Below, one piece after another: positions 33,857 through 46,900 of a stretch of DNA of 64,000 nucleotides. A model generated the notes under the pieces. The model was given only the letters and a program-made list of their open reading frames with translations. It was not told the DNA's origin and searched no databases. This DNA is from Mycolicibacterium alvei (GTDB lineage: Bacteria; Actinomycetota; Actinomycetes; Mycobacteriales; Mycobacteriaceae): assembly GCF_010727325.1 (NCBI RefSeq), contig NZ_AP022565.1:5518001-5582000 (forward strand). The letters are read 5' to 3'. Position 1 is the stretch's first letter. Every line of letters starts with the position of its first letter. Made by a program: the position numbers and the translations under genes.

Positions 33857-35155
33857 ATGGCGAGAAAGGGACATATCAGGTTGAACGAGAACACGCCCAG
33901 CCCGGTTCAAACCCACCGCCTGAACCGCATGTCCGGACGCGACCCGCACGAGCAGCACCGGGTGGCGAGTCCGTTGGAATTGCTGTTCGACCTGACATTC
34001 GTGATCGCCTTCGGGGTGGCGGCCGCTCAGTTCGCGCATCTGATGGCCGAGGGGCATGTGTCGGCCGGTTTGGCGGGCTTCGCCTTCGGAGCGTTCGCGA
34101 CCTGGTGGGCGTGGATGAACTTCACCTGGTTCGCTTCTGCCTACGACACCGACGACTGGATCTACCGGGTGATGACGATGCTGCAGATGGTCGGCGTCAT
34201 CATCCTCGCGTTGGGCATACCCCCGGTCTTCGCCTCGATCGAACACGGCGGGCACGTCGACAACGTCGTGATGGTGGCCGGCTACGTAGTCATGCGAATT
34301 GCGTTGGTGGGTCAATGGTTACGGGCGGCAGTGCAGGATCCGCCACGACGGTCCGCCTGCCTGACCTACGCGAGTGTGGTCGTCATCGCCCAGATCGGGT
34401 GGGTGGTGCAGATCTTCGTGCAGACCTCGCTGACGGTCTTCTTCGTCTCCGCCCTGGTGCTGATGGTGGTGGAGGTCAGCGGGCCGATCCTGGCGGAGCG
34501 GCGGATGGGGGGCACCCCGTGGCACGCGCATCATGTCGCCGAGCGATACGGATTGCTGGCGATCATCGCGTTGGGCGAAGGCGTGGTCGGCACGGTGGCG
34601 TCCCTGACGGCGGCGGTGGGGGAGCACGGTTGGTCCACCGACGCGATCCTGCTGGTGGCCGCCGGAATCGGGCTGACCTTCGGAATGTGGTGGGTGTACT
34701 TCCTGATTCCGGCCGGTGAGTTGCTGCACGCCAGACGCCGGCTGTCGTTCTGGTACGGCTACCTGCACCTGGCGGTGTTCGGTGCGATCGTTGCCACCGG
34801 CGCGGGGTTACATGTGGCGGCTTACTACATAGACGGCGAATCGAAGCTGGATTCGGTGGGCACGGTGCTGGCAGTGGCGATCCCGGTGGGCATTTACCTG
34901 CTCTCGATGTTCGTCATCTACTCATGTCTGGTGGGCGAGGTCGACCTCTTCCACGCGCTGTTGCTGGTGTTGGCCGGGGCGGTGCTGGTGGCCGCCGTGG
35001 CGCTGGCGGCGGGCGGGAGATCGATGACGGTGTGTCTGTTGGTGGCCACCGCGGCTCCGGTGGTTGTCGTCGTCGGGTTCGAGGCGGTCGGGCACCGGCA
35101 CGCCGCGGCGATCATCTCCGCACGATTGTCCGGCGGTGGTCACCGCCCGGGGTGA
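33857..35155 (+). CDS. Low-temperature-requirement protein A (LtrA) family membrane protein
   Basis: About 430 residues with 11-12 membrane segments. It has the LtrA N-terminal signature RDPHEQHRVASPLELLFDLTFVIAFG, then WWAWMNFTWFASAYDTDDW and the conserved ERYGLLAIIALGEGVVG in the middle. LtrA proteins are found widely in actinobacteria; their biochemical role is not established. The start is uncertain: ATG 33857, TTG 33881 behind AAAGGG, or ATG 33929 just before the conserved region. It converges on the MFS gene, overlapping it by 16 bases. Confidence 0.85.
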   Translation: MARKGHIRLNENTPSPVQTHRLNRMSGRDPHEQHRVASPLELLFDLTFVIAFGVAAAQFAHLMAEGHVSAGLAGFAFGAFATWWAWMNFTWFASAYDTDDWIYRVMTMLQMVGVIILALGIPPVFASIEHGGHVDNVVMVAGYVVMRIALVGQWLRAAVQDPPRRSACLTYASVVVIAQIGWVVQIFVQTSLTVFFVSALVLMVVEVSGPILAERRMGGTPWHAHHVAERYGLLAIIALGEGVVGTVASLTAAVGEHGWSTDAILLVAAGIGLTFGMWWVYFLIPAGELLHARRRLSFWYGYLHLAVFGAIVATGAGLHVAAYYIDGESKLDSVGTVLAVAIPVGIYLLSMFVIYSCLVGEVDLFHALLLVLAGAVLVAAVALAAGGRSMTVCLLVATAAPVVVVVGFEAVGHRHAAAIISARLSGGGHRPG

Positions 35156-36462
35156 GTCTCGAAGCTCTCCAACAGCATTCGCTCCTGCTCGGCCGCGAGC
35201 AGGCGGCGTGTCTTGCGGCGGGTGACCAGGATTCCGATGGTGGCCAGGATCCACACCGCGTACTGCACCGACCAGGCCACGCGGAATGACGCGAACGAGT
35301 AACTGTCCGTTCCGGACAGGATCAGCCCCATCGCCTGCATCACCAGCAGTGCGGCCAGGAAACCGCCCATGTTCACCATGCCCTGGGCGGTACCGAGGGT
35401 GTGGCTGGGATTGAAGGTGCGGGCGAAGTCGAAGCCGACCATCGACCCAGGGCCGCCCACCGAGATGACGACGATGAGCACCACCAACAACCACACCGGC
35501 GCCGGGCCGGGCAAGGCCAGCACCACGGTCCACACCAGGGCGTTACTGGCGATGATCCAGAGCACCAGGTGTGACCGGCGGGTTGGATGGCGACCGGTGA
35601 AGATACCGATCATGATTCCGGCCGCGATGGCGGCAACCACCGAGACGGTCAAAAGGGAGCCGGCTGCGGTCGCCGAAAGTCCCTGCGCCACTGTCAGATA
35701 GGGCACCCCCCACATCAGTGCGAATGCCGTGACCGAGAACTGGGTGCCCATGTGGGTAAAGAACCCGAGCCTGGTGCCGGGCCGCATCCAGACTGTCCTG
35801 ATGCGGGACAGGGTGGTGTGCAGCGAGATCGGCTCAGGTGTCAGCACCGAACCGTGCGGTGTGTTGCGGATCAGGGCCAGGGCCAACACGATCACCACAA
35901 CTCCGAACGCGGCGACCGACAGATAGGCCGGTGTCCACCCCGAACCGGTGAGGATTGCCAGGAACGGGATCGCGGAGAGGACCTGACCGAGTTGGCCGCA
36001 GATTCCCGTCAATTGGGTCACCAACGGAACGCGGGTGGGATCGAACCAGTGCGGCACCAGCCGAAGAACAGAGATGAAGGTCAGCGCGTCGCCCAGGCCG
36101 ACGATGGCCCGTGCGCCGATTGCCGCGGGTAGAGACTCGCTGAGCGCGAGCACGAGTTGGCCGGTGGTCATCAGCGCGGCCCCGCAGATGATGAGCACAC
36201 GGGAACCGAAGCGGTCCAACAGTAGTCCGGCGGGAACCTGGGCGGCGGCATAAACGATCACCTGCAGCACCACGAAAGTGGACAGCACGCCCGGGCTTGC
36301 GGCAAATCTGTCGGCGGCCTGTAGACCCGAGACGCCGAGGGTGGTGCGGTCGAGTACCGCGATGATGTACGCGAGTAGTCCGGTGGCCCAAACGATCCAG
36401 GGACGCACGCGGGCACCTTTCGTCACAATGGTTTCTGGGGACAGACGTACATGCTCTCGCAC
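35140..36462 (-). CDS. Major facilitator superfamily transporter
   Basis: 440 residues with about 12 membrane segments. The MFS loop 2-3 motif reads GLLLDRFGSRVLI, and a matching TGRHPTRRSH lies in loop 8-9. It resembles the nitrate/sulphonate-like or general anion/organic acid MFS groups, but substrate cannot be predicted. GTG 36462 is used; a second GTG 13 codons in is possible. Its 3' end overlaps that of ltrA by 16 bases. Confidence 0.85.
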   Translation of the reverse strand: MREHVRLSPETIVTKGARVRPWIVWATGLLAYIIAVLDRTTLGVSGLQAADRFAASPGVLSTFVVLQVIVYAAAQVPAGLLLDRFGSRVLIICGAALMTTGQLVLALSESLPAAIGARAIVGLGDALTFISVLRLVPHWFDPTRVPLVTQLTGICGQLGQVLSAIPFLAILTGSGWTPAYLSVAAFGVVVIVLALALIRNTPHGSVLTPEPISLHTTLSRIRTVWMRPGTRLGFFTHMGTQFSVTAFALMWGVPYLTVAQGLSATAAGSLLTVSVVAAIAAGIMIGIFTGRHPTRRSHLVLWIIASNALVWTVVLALPGPAPVWLLVVLIVVISVGGPGSMVGFDFARTFNPSHTLGTAQGMVNMGGFLAALLVMQAMGLILSGTDSYSFASFRVAWSVQYAVWILATIGILVTRRKTRRLLAAEQERMLLESFETHPGR

Positions 36463-36726
36463 CGTTGGCGTCGAAGCGAGCGAGATTCTTTGTCGCGGTT
36501 GTGAAATTGGTCTCGGGCGCAGTATTACGGCGATTCACCGAGTTGGCTGTAAATGCACGCGCATGTCGTACTTGAGGGAAGCTCTCCGTTATATCCGCAG
36601 ATAAGCGCGCTATCGATGAAGTCGCCGGGCGGCAGATGGCTGTCGCTATGAATTCGCTCGCGGCATTAACCGGAGAGTAGGGTGTCGGCATGAATCGCTG
36701 TTCAATCCGACGCGGAGGACGCCGGC

Positions 36727-37341
36727 TTGGTTGAGTACCGTCTCGAAGACCTGGCGCGCATTTCCGGCGTCAGCGCTCGCAATATCCGCGCCTATCGTGA
36801 GCGCGGACTACTGGATTCGCCGCGGCGCGTCGGGCGCTCGGCGTACTACGGTGAGCGGCACCTCGATCAGTTGACAGCGATCAGCCAGCTACTGGCCAGG
36901 GGTTTCAACTCGGCGCACATCGCCGAGTTCTTCGCCGCATTGCGCGGGGGTAAGGATCTGTCTGGCGCCCTGGGTATCCAAGCTTCGGGCTGGTGCCGGC
37001 CGACGGCGCTGCCACTGAACGTGGACCCGGCCGGCGATGACATCCGCACGCTCGTCGAATTCGGGTTGGTGCACATCGTGGACGGCTCCATCGAGGTGAC
37101 CGATCCCGCGTTGGTCGCGCTCGTCGGCGGCGCGGAGGATCATCGGCGCCTCGTGCGCGGCATGGCCCATCTCTGCCGAGCCACCAGCGCCGAGGTCGAT
37201 CACCTGGCCGAGTCGGCTGCCGCTGCGGTCGCCGAATGCGAGGGAGGTCTCTCGGATGCCGGTCTGCCTGAGCTGGTCCGGGTGGTGGTCTCGGCCCGGG
37301 TGGAACGGGCCCTGCGCGCGGGCCTGTCCGCCGCCGAATAG
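36727..37341 (+). CDS. MerR family transcriptional regulator
   Basis: 204 residues from TTG 36727, with GGAGG eight bases upstream. The N-terminal MerR winged helix is clear: YRLEDLARISGVSARNIRAYRERGLLDSPRRVGRSAYYGERHLDQL. The C-terminal part (about residues 90-204) is helical with an Ala-rich end and has no metal-binding Cys cluster, so it should sense an organic ligand. It is divergent from the MFS transporter across 264 bases, a classic drug or metabolite efflux arrangement; regulating that transporter is the simplest hypothesis. Confidence 0.8.
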   Translation: MVEYRLEDLARISGVSARNIRAYRERGLLDSPRRVGRSAYYGERHLDQLTAISQLLARGFNSAHIAEFFAALRGGKDLSGALGIQASGWCRPTALPLNVDPAGDDIRTLVEFGLVHIVDGSIEVTDPALVALVGGAEDHRRLVRGMAHLCRATSAEVDHLAESAAAAVAECEGGLSDAGLPELVRVVVSARVERALRAGLSAAE

Positions 37342-37913
37342 ACCGACGGGCCGAGGCCGCGTCTCGGTCGGCCAGCCCGAATAGTTACCGACGAGTAAGA
37401 TGTTCCAGCAAACTTTTGGTTCGGCCGGACGGGATTCGCTAGACAGAATTGGCCCGATTGTCCGCTGGTTCGCCGCTGGTTCGCAGTCCCGGATGTGGCG
37501 GGAAATACAGATAACGATTCGATAACAATACTGCCTTGATCTGCGCAGTTATGGCTACTCGACCGTAACCACCTGCCAACAGGACGTTTGTCCCGAATGC
37601 CTTCGGGGGCTGCGCGACGCGGCGTTACGTTACCGGCGGTTACCCATGCGTAGAACTCGCCAGTAACCAATCTGAGCGGAAAATGCCCGCATGCTCTTAT
37701 GACACTCTTAGTGCGGCGGGAATGTGCGTGACACCGTCCGGAGGGCTCCGGCGGCACCGTGTTCCAGCCTGATTCGACGCTGAATCGCCGTTGGCTTGTC
37801 GCCGGGCGGTCACACCGCCCGAGACATGCAGACAAATACCTGAGACCGCACGCGACAGCCACACGCGACACCATTCACCGCAGAACCACAGCAGCACCGA
37901 GGAGATAGCGCCA
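37342..37913. promoter_or_regulatory. Intergenic region with the fas promoter
   Basis: No gene is supported in these 572 bases. It is rich in GTTACC-type elements: TTAC-N6-GTAA at 37385-37398 (core TTACCGACGAGTAA), CCGTAACC near 37564, and GGTTAC/GTAACC arms at 37638-37643 and 37673-37678. In mycobacteria fas is controlled by FasR through operators upstream of the gene; I cannot confirm that these elements are FasR sites. Confidence 0.4.
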
Positions 37914-40900
37914 GTGACGATCTATGAACACGACCGGGTGTCCGCCGGTCGCAACGACGAATCAGGATCCGACGGTCGGCAGGCTGACTCCACCCATGCC
38001 CTCGTAGATCGGCTGAGCGCCGGTGAGCCCTACGCGGTCGCCTTTGGCGGCCAGGGCAGCGCCTGGCTGGAGACTCTTGAGGAGTTGGTGTCCTCGGCCG
38101 GTATCGAGGCCGAACTGGCGACCCTGGCCGGTGAGGCCGAGCTGCTGCTCGAGCCGGTTGCCACCGAGCTCGTCGTGGTCCGGCCCATCGGGTTCGAGCC
38201 CCTGCGGTGGGTCCGTGCGCTGGCCGCCGAGGAGCCGGTGCCGTCGGACAAGCAGCTGACGTCGGCCGCGGTGTCGGTCCCGGGCGTCCTGCTCACTCAG
38301 ATCGCCGCGGTGCGGGCACTGGCCCGTCAGGGCATGGACCTGGCCGCCACCCCGCCGGTGGCCGTCGCCGGGCATTCCCAGGGCGTGCTGGCCGTCGAGG
38401 CGCTGGCCGCCAAGGGGGCCAAGGACGTGCAGCTGCTGGCGCTGGCGCAGCTGATCGGTGCGGCAGGCACACTGGTGGCCCGTCGTCGCGGGATCACCGT
38501 GCTGGGCGACCGGCCGCCGATGGTGTCGGTGACCAATGCCGAGCCCGAGCGCATCTACGAGCTGCTCGAAGAGTTCAGCCAGGACGTGCGCACCGTGCTT
38601 CCCCCGGTGCTGTCGATCCGCAACGGCCGGCGCTCCGTTGTGATCACCGGCACACCTGAACAGCTGTCGCGGTTCGAGCTGTACTGCAACCAGATCGCTG
38701 AGAAGGAAGAGGCCGAACGCAAGAGCAAAGTCCGCGGCGGCGCCGTCTTCGCCCCGGTCTTCGACCCGGTGCAGGTCGAGGTCGGTTTCCACACACCGCG
38801 CCTGGCCGATGGCGTCGAGATCGTGGCCCGCTGGGCCGCGGCCGTCGGCATCGACGTCGAGTTGGCCCGGGAGATGACCGAGTCCATCCTCGTCAGCCAG
38901 GTGGATTGGGTCGACGAGATCACCGACCTGCACGAGGCGGGAGCCCGCTGGATTCTGGACCTCGGCCCCGGCGACATCCTGACCCGTCTGACCGCGCCCG
39001 TGGTGCGCGGCCTGGGCATCGGGATCGTGCCCGCTGCGACCCGCGGGGGCCAGCGCAACCTGTTCACCATCGGCGCGGTGCCCGAGGTGGCCCGCCCGTG
39101 GTCGAGCTATGCCCCGACCGTGGTGAGCCTGCCCGACGGATCGGTCAAGCTCTCGACGAAATTCACCCGGCTCACCGGACGCTCGCCGATCCTGCTGGCG
39201 GGTATGACGCCCACCACAGTGGACGCCAAGATCGTCGCGGCCGCAGCAAACGCCGGCCACTGGGCCGAACTCGCCGGTGGCGGGCAGGTCACCGAGCCGA
39301 TCTTCAACGACCGCATCGCCGAACTGAGCTCTCTGCTGGAGCCGGGCCGGGCCATCCAGTTCAACTCGCTGTTCTTGGACCCCTACCTGTGGAAGCTGCA
39401 GGTCGGCGGCAAGCGACTGGTGCAGCGCGCCCGCCAGTCCGGTGCTCCCATCGACGGCCTGGTGGTCACTGCGGGTATCCCTGATCTCGAAGAGGCCGTC
39501 GAGTTGATCGGCGAACTCAACGACCTCGGCATCAGCCACGTGGTCTTCAAGCCGGGCACCGTCGAGCAGATCCGCTCGGTCATCCGGATCGCCGCGGAGG
39601 TGCCCACCAAGCCCGTCATCGCCCACATCGAGGGCGGCCGCGCCGGTGGCCACCATTCGTGGGAAGACCTCGACGACCTGTTGCTGGCCACCTACTCCGA
39701 GCTGCGCAGCCGGTCCAACATCACCATCTGCGTCGGCGGCGGCATCGGTACCCCCGAGCGGTCCACCGAGTACCTGTCCGGCAGCTGGTCGGCCGCCCAC
39801 GGTTACCCGCTGATGCCAGTCGACGGCATCCTGGTCGGCACCGCCGCCATGGCCACGCTTGAGGCCACCACGTCACCGTCGGTCAAGCAGTTGCTGGTCG
39901 ACACCAAGGGCACCGATACCTGGGTGGGTGCGGGCAAGGCCGTCAACGGTATGGCCTCCGGACGCAGCCAGCTCGGCGCCGACATTCACGAGATCGACAA
40001 CACGGCATCGCGCTGCGGCCGGTTGCTCGACGAGGTTGCCGGTGACGCTGACGGGGTGGCGGCACGCCGCGACGAGATCATCGCCGCGATGGCCGACACC
40101 GCCAAGCCGTACTTCGGCGATGTCGCCGAGATGACCTACCTGCAGTGGCTGCGTCGCTACGTCGAGCTGTCCATCGGTGACGGCAACAGCACCGCCGATT
40201 CCAGGCGCGGGGACTCGCCGTGGTTGGACATCACCTGGCGTGACCGCTTCGAGCAGATGCTCAAGCGCGCCGAAGCACGTTTGCACGCACAGGATTTCGG
40301 CCCGATCGAGACGCTGTTCGACGCTTCCGGTGACGGCGAGGCGCTGCTGGAAGACCCGAAGGCCGCGCTGGCCGCGCTGGTCTCGGCCAACCCGGATGTC
40401 GCCTCCGTGCAGCTGCACCCGGCCGACGTGCCGTTCTTCGTCGAGCTGTGCAAGACGCTGGGCAAGCCGGTCAACTTCGTTCCCGTGATCGACAAGGATG
40501 TGCGCCGTTGGTGGCGCAGCGATTCGCTGTGGCAGGCCCATGATGCGCGCTACACCGCCGATCAGGTGTGCGTCATCCCCGGCACCGAGGCCGTCGCCGG
40601 CATCACCCGGGTCGACGAGCCCGTCGGTGAGCTGCTGGACCGCTTCGAGCAGGCCGCTGTCGATCAGGTCCTGGCTGCCGGCGCCCAGCCGCAGGCCGTG
40701 CTCTCGCGCCGTCAGGGCCGCGACGATGTCACCGGCCCGTTGGCCGTGCTGCTCGACGCTCCCGACGTGTTGTGGGCCGGCCGTACCTCGGTCAACCCCG
40801 TGCACCGGATCGCGCCGGCCGCGGAGTGGTTGGTCCGCGAAGGATCTGCAGAGCGTTCTGCTTCTCACCCGTCCACGGGTGCCCGGCTTGAGGTTGCCGA

Positions 40901-43900
40901 CGATCGGCACGTGGTGCTGTCGGTGCCGCTGTCGGGAACCTGGATCGAGATCCGGTTCACCTTGACCGACGCCATCCGCAGCGGCGGCGCACCGGTCGTC
41001 GAGGTCGCCGATGCCGCGGCAGCGATGCGTTCGGTGCTCGCCATCGCCGCGGGCGTCGACGGTCCCGACGCGCTGCCTCCCGTCGTCGACGGGACCGCCA
41101 AGGTCACCGTCGCGTGGGACCCCGAGCAGGTCGCCGATCACACCGGCGTCACCGCCACCTTCGGTGCCCCCCTGGCACCGACGCTGACCGTCGTCCCCGA
41201 CGCCCTGGTCGGTCGGTGCTGGCCCGCGGTGTTCGCCGCGATCGGCTCCGCTGCCACCGACTCCGGATTCCCGGTCGTCGAGGGTCTGCTGAGCCTGGTG
41301 CACCTGGATCACGCCGCGCACCTGTTGGCTGCGTTGCCGACTGAGCCGGCCGAATTGACCGTCACCGCAACGGCTTCGGCCGCGCACGACACCGAAGTTG
41401 GCCGGGTTGTCCCGGTTTCGGTGACTGTGCGCAGCTCCGATGGAACCGAGTTGGCCACGCTGGAGGAGCGGTTCGCCATCCGCGGTCGTACCGGCGAGGC
41501 CGAACTGACCGACCCGGTCCGGGCCGGCGGCGCGATCTCGGACAACGCCACCGACACCCCGCGGCGTCGCCGCCGTGACGTCACGATCGGTGCGCCCGTG
41601 GACATGCGGCCGTTCGCCGTGGTGTCCGGTGACCACAACCCGATCCACACCGACCGGGCGGCCGCGCTGCTGGCCGGTCTCCAGTCGCCGATCGTGCACG
41701 GCATGTGGCTGTCGGCCGCCGCGCAGCACGTCGTCACCGCCACCGACGGCAAGCCGATTCCGCCGGCCAAGCTGGTCGGCTGGACCGCCCGTTTCCTGGG
41801 CATGGTCTCCCCGGGCGATGAGGTCGACTTCCGCGTCGACCGGGTCGGAATCGATGTCGGCGCAGAGGTTGTCGAGGTCCAAGCCCGCATCGGCTCCGAG
41901 CTGGTGATGGCCGCGACCGCGCGGCTCGCCGCACCCAAGACCGTCTACGCGTTCCCCGGCCAGGGCATCCAGTCCAAGGGCATGGGCATGGAGGTCCGGG
42001 CCCGGTCCAAGGCCGCCCGCAAGGTGTGGGACAAGGCCGACAAGTTCACCCGCGAGACGCTGGGCTTCTCGGTGCTGCACGTGGTCCGCGACAATCCGAC
42101 CAGCTTGATCGCCTCCGGTGTGCACTACGAGCACCCCGAGGGCGTGCTGTACCTGACCCAGTTCACCCAGGTCGCCATGGCGACGACGGCCGCCGCGCAG
42201 GTTGCCGAGATGCGTGAGCAGGGCGCGTTCGTCGAGGGTGCGATCGCCTGCGGTCACTCCGTCGGTGAATACACCGCGCTGGCCTGCGTTTCCGGCGTCA
42301 TCGAGCTCGAAGGCCTGCTGGAGGCGGTGTTCCATCGCGGCTCCAAGATGCACGACATCGTGCCGCGCGACGAGCGGGGCCGGTCCAACTACCGGCTGGC
42401 CGCGATCCGGCCGTCGCAGATCGACCTCGCCGACGAGGATGTCGAGGACTTCGTCGCGCAGATCGCGGCGGATACCGGCGAGTTTCTTCAGATCGTGAAC
42501 TTCAACCTGCGCGGATCGCAGTACGCGATCGCCGGAACCGTCCGCGGTCTGGATGCGCTGGAGGAAGAGGTCGAGCGTCGTCGCGAGATCAGCGGCGGCA
42601 AGCGGTCTTTCATCCTGGTGCCCGGCATCGACGTGCCATTCCACTCGAGTGTGCTGCGGGTCGGTGTGGACGACTTCCGGCGCAGCCTGGAGCGCGTTCT
42701 GCCGCGTGACCGCGATCCGGAGTTGGTCGTCGGCCGCTACGTCCCGAACCTGGTGCCCCGGCCGTTCACGCTGGACCGCGATTTCATCCAGGAGATCCGC
42801 GATCTGGTGCCGGCCGAGCCGCTCGACGAGATTCTCGCCGACTACGACACCTGGCGTAACGAGCGGCCGAGCGATTTGATGCGCAAGGTCGTCATCGAGC
42901 TGCTGGCCTGGCAGTTCGCCAGCCCGGTGCGCTGGATCGAGACCCAGGATCTGCTGTTCATCGAGGAGGCCGCAGGCGGACTCGGGGTGGAGCGGTTCGT
43001 CGAGATCGGTGTGAAGAACGCGCCGACGGTCGCCGGCCTGGCCACCAACACGCTCAAGCTGCCTGAATTCGCCCACAGCACCGTCGAGGTGCTCAACGCC
43101 GAGCGCGATGCCGCGGTGTTGTTCGCCAGCGACACGGATCCGGAGCCGGAACCGGACGTCGACGAAAGCCCGGTAGCGGCGCCGTCCGCCGAGGCTGCTC
43201 CGTCCGCCGAGGCTGCCCCGGCGCCGGCGGCCGCACCGGCCGCTCCGTCGGGTGGTCCCCGCCCGGATGATCTGGCGTTCGACGCGGCCGATGCCACCGT
43301 CGGCCTGATCGCGCTGAGCGCCAAGATGCGGATCGATCAGATCGAGGGGTTGGACTCCATCGAGTCCATCACCGACGGTGCGTCCTCGCGTCGTAACCAG
43401 CTGCTGGTCGATCTGGGCTCCGAGCTGAACCTGGGTGCGATCGACGGTGCCGCCGAGGCGGATCTGGCTGCGCTCAAGGGACAGGTCAGCAAGCTGGCCC
43501 GCACCTACAAGCCCTTCGGCCCGGTGCTCTCGGACGCCATCAACGATCAGTTGCGCACGGTGTTCGGTCCGTCCGGCAAGCGTCCGGCCTACATTGCCGA
43601 GCGCGTCAGCAAGACTTGGGAGTTGGGTCCGGGTTGGGCCAAGCACGTCACCGTCGAGGTGGCGCTGGGAACCCGTGAGGGCAGCAGCGTCCGTGGCGGC
43701 GACCTGGGTGCCCTGCACGCCGGTGCGCTGGCGACCCCCGCCGATGTCGACAAGGTGATCGACGCCGCGGTGGCCGCGGTGGGTGCCCGTCAGGGTGTTG
43801 CCGTGAGCCTGCCGTCGGCCGGTGGTGCCGGTGGCGGCGGTGTGGTGGATTCGGCCGCGCTGAACGAGTTCGCCGAGAAGGTCACCGGCGCCGACGGCGT

Positions 43901-46900
43901 GCTGGCCTCGGCCGCCCGCACGATTCTGGGTCAGCTCGGTCTTGATGCCCCGGTCGGTGTCCCCGAGGCGTCGACCGATGCCGAGTTGATCGACCTGGTC
44001 ACCACCGAACTCGGCTCGGACTGGCCGCGATTGGTGGCTCCGGCATTCGACGGCAAGAAGGCCGTCGTGTTCGACGACCGTTGGGCCAGCGCTCGTGAGG
44101 ACCTGGTCAAACTGTGGCTGGCTGACGAGGGCGAGATCGACGCCGACTGGCCCCGCCTGTCCGAGCGCTTCGAGGGTGCCGGGCATGTCGTTGCCACCCA
44201 GGCGAATTGGTGGCAGGGCAAGTCGCTGGCCGCGGGTCGCACCATCCATGCCTCACTGTTCGGTCGCATCGCGGCCGGCGCGGAGAACCCCGGAACCGGT
44301 CGGTATTCCAACGAGGTTGCCGTGGTGACCGGTGCGTCGAAGGGCTCGATCGCCTCGTCGGTCGTCGGGCAGTTGCTCGACGGCGGAGCCACGGTCGTGG
44401 CCACCACTTCGCGTCTGGACGACGATCGGTTGGCGTTCTACAAGGAGCTCTACCGCGAGAACGCCCGCTTCGGCGCCACCCTGTGGGTGGTCCCGGCCAA
44501 CATGGCGTCCTACTCCGACATCGACAAGCTGGTCGAGTGGGTCGGTAGCGAGCAGATCGAAAGCCTTGGGCCGCAATCGATCCACCTCAAGGATGCACAG
44601 ACCCCGACGCTGCTGTTCCCGTTCGCCGCGCCACGCGTGGCCGGGGATCTGTCGGAGGCGGGCTCACGTTCCGAGATGGAGATGAAGGTTCTGTTGTGGG
44701 CCGTGCAGCGGCTCATCGCCGGGCTGTCGATGATCGGTGCCGAGCGTGACATCGCCTCGCGTCTGCACGTGGTGCTGCCGGGCTCGCCCAACCGTGGCAT
44801 GTTCGGTGGCGACGGCGCCTACGGTGAATCCAAGTCCGCTCTGGACGCTTTGGTGAACCGCTGGAGTGCGGAGTCCTCGTGGGCCGGCCGGGTCAGCCTG
44901 GCGCATGCGTTGATCGGCTGGACCAAGGGCACCGGGCTGATGGGGCACAACGACGCCATCGTCAGCGCGGTCGAGGAGGCCGGCGTCACCACCTACAGCA
45001 GCGCGGAGATGGCAGCCATGCTGCTGAACCTGTGCACGGTGGAGGCCAAGGTGGCCGCGGCGAACGCCCCGGTCAAGGCCGACCTGACCGGCGGTCTGGG
45101 TGACATCAAGATCGACATGGCCGAGCTGGCCGCCAAGGCTCGCGAGGACATGGCTTCCGCCGCATCAGAAGACGGAGCATCCGACGAGGACGAGGGAGCC
45201 CTTGCGGCGCTGCCGTCCCCACCGCGCGGATACAACCCGGCGCCGGCGCCGGAGTGGGCCGACCTCGACGTCGACCCGGCCGACCTGGTGGTCATCGTCG
45301 GTGGTGCCGAGCTCGGGCCGTACGGCTCGTCGCGGACGCGCTTCGAGATGGAGGTTGCCGGCGAGCTGTCGGCGGCCGGCGTGCTTGAGCTGGCCTGGAC
45401 AACCGGCCTGGTCAAGTGGGAAGACGATCCGAAGGCCGGCTGGTACGACACCGAAACCGGTGATCTGGTGCCCGAATCGGAGATCGTGGAGCGCTATCAC
45501 GACGCCGTGGTGGAACGTTGCGGCATCCGCGAATTCGTCGACGACGGTGCGATCGACCCCGATCACGCCTCGCCACTGCTGGTGAGTGTGTTCCTGGACA
45601 AGGACTTCAGCTTCGTGGTGTCCAGCGAGGCCGACGCTCGGGCGTTCGTGTCCTTCGACCCCGAGCACACGGTGGCCCGGCCCGTGCCGGACTCCGGTGA
45701 CTGGCAGGTGATCCGTAAGGCGGGCACCGAGATTCGCGTTCCGCGCAAGACCAAGCTGTCGCGTACGGTCGGTGCCCAGATCCCCACCGGGTTCGACCCG
45801 ACGGTGTGGGGCATCACCCCGGACATGGCCAATTCCATCGACCGGGTGGCGCTGTGGAACATCGTCGCCACCGTCGACGCGTTCCTGTCCTCGGGCTTCA
45901 CCCCGACCGAGCTGATGCGTTGGGTGCACCCGAGCCTGGTGGCCTCCACCCAGGGCACCGGCATGGGCGGCATGACCTCGATGCAGACCATGTACCACGG
46001 CAACCTGATGGGTAAGGCCAAGCCGAACGACATCCTGCAGGAGGTGCTGCCGAACGTTGTTGCGGCACACGTCATGCAGAGCTACGTCGGCGGTTACGGT
46101 GCGATGGTCCACCCGGTCGGCGCCTGCGCCACCGCGGCCGTCTCGGTCGAGGAGGGTGTTGACAAGATCCGTCTCGGCAAGGCCGACCTGGTGATCGCCG
46201 GCGGCTTCGACGATCTGACCCTGGAAGCCATCATCGGCTTCGGTGACATGGCGGCCACCGCCGACACCGAGACGATGCGGTCGAAGGGCATCAGCGACTC
46301 GAAGTTCTCCCGCGCCAACGACCGTCGTCGTCTCGGCTTCCTGGAAGCCCAGGGTGGTGGCACCATCCTGCTGGCCCGCGGTGATCTGGCCGTCAAGATG
46401 GGCCTGCCGGTGCTGGCCGTCGTCGGCTACGCGCAGAGCTTCGCCGACGGTGTGCACACCTCGATCCCGGCTCCGGGCCTCGGTGCCCTGGGCGCCGGGC
46501 GTGGCGGCAAGGATTCGCAGCTGGCCCGCTCGCTGGCCAAGCTGGGTGTCGGTGCCGACGACATCGCGGTGATCTCCAAGCACGACACCTCGACGCTGGC
46601 CAACGATCCCAACGAGACCGAGCTGCACGAGCGGCTGGCCGACTCGATGGGCCGCTCGGCAGGTGCCCCGCTGTTCATCGTCAGCCAGAAGACGCTGACC
46701 GGGCACGCCAAGGGCGGCGCGGCGGTGTTCCAGATGATGGGTCTGTGCCAGATCCTGCGCGACGGCGTCATCCCGCCGAACCGCAGCCTGGACTGCGTCG
46801 ACGACGAGCTGGCCACCTCCGGCCACTTCGTCTGGGTGCGCGAAGCCCTCGACCTGCGTGGGAAGTTCCCGCTCAAGGCCGGTCTGGTCACCAGCCTCGG

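Noticed and set aside
35140..35155. 16-base overlap of the ltrA and MFS genes as a sign of annotation error
   Set aside because: Both C-termini read naturally to their stops; short convergent overlaps are normal in such dense genomes.
37791..37913. Longer N-terminus for FAS-I
   Set aside because: GTG 37914 has a good ribosome site; the upstream part is polar and not like any FAS-I N-terminus.
39873..44249. A 1458-codon open frame on the minus strand opposite fas, and a 642-codon one at 45165-47093
   Set aside because: Both are shadows of the very GC-rich fas gene; the fas domains on the other strand are unmistakable and these frames have no recognisable motifs.
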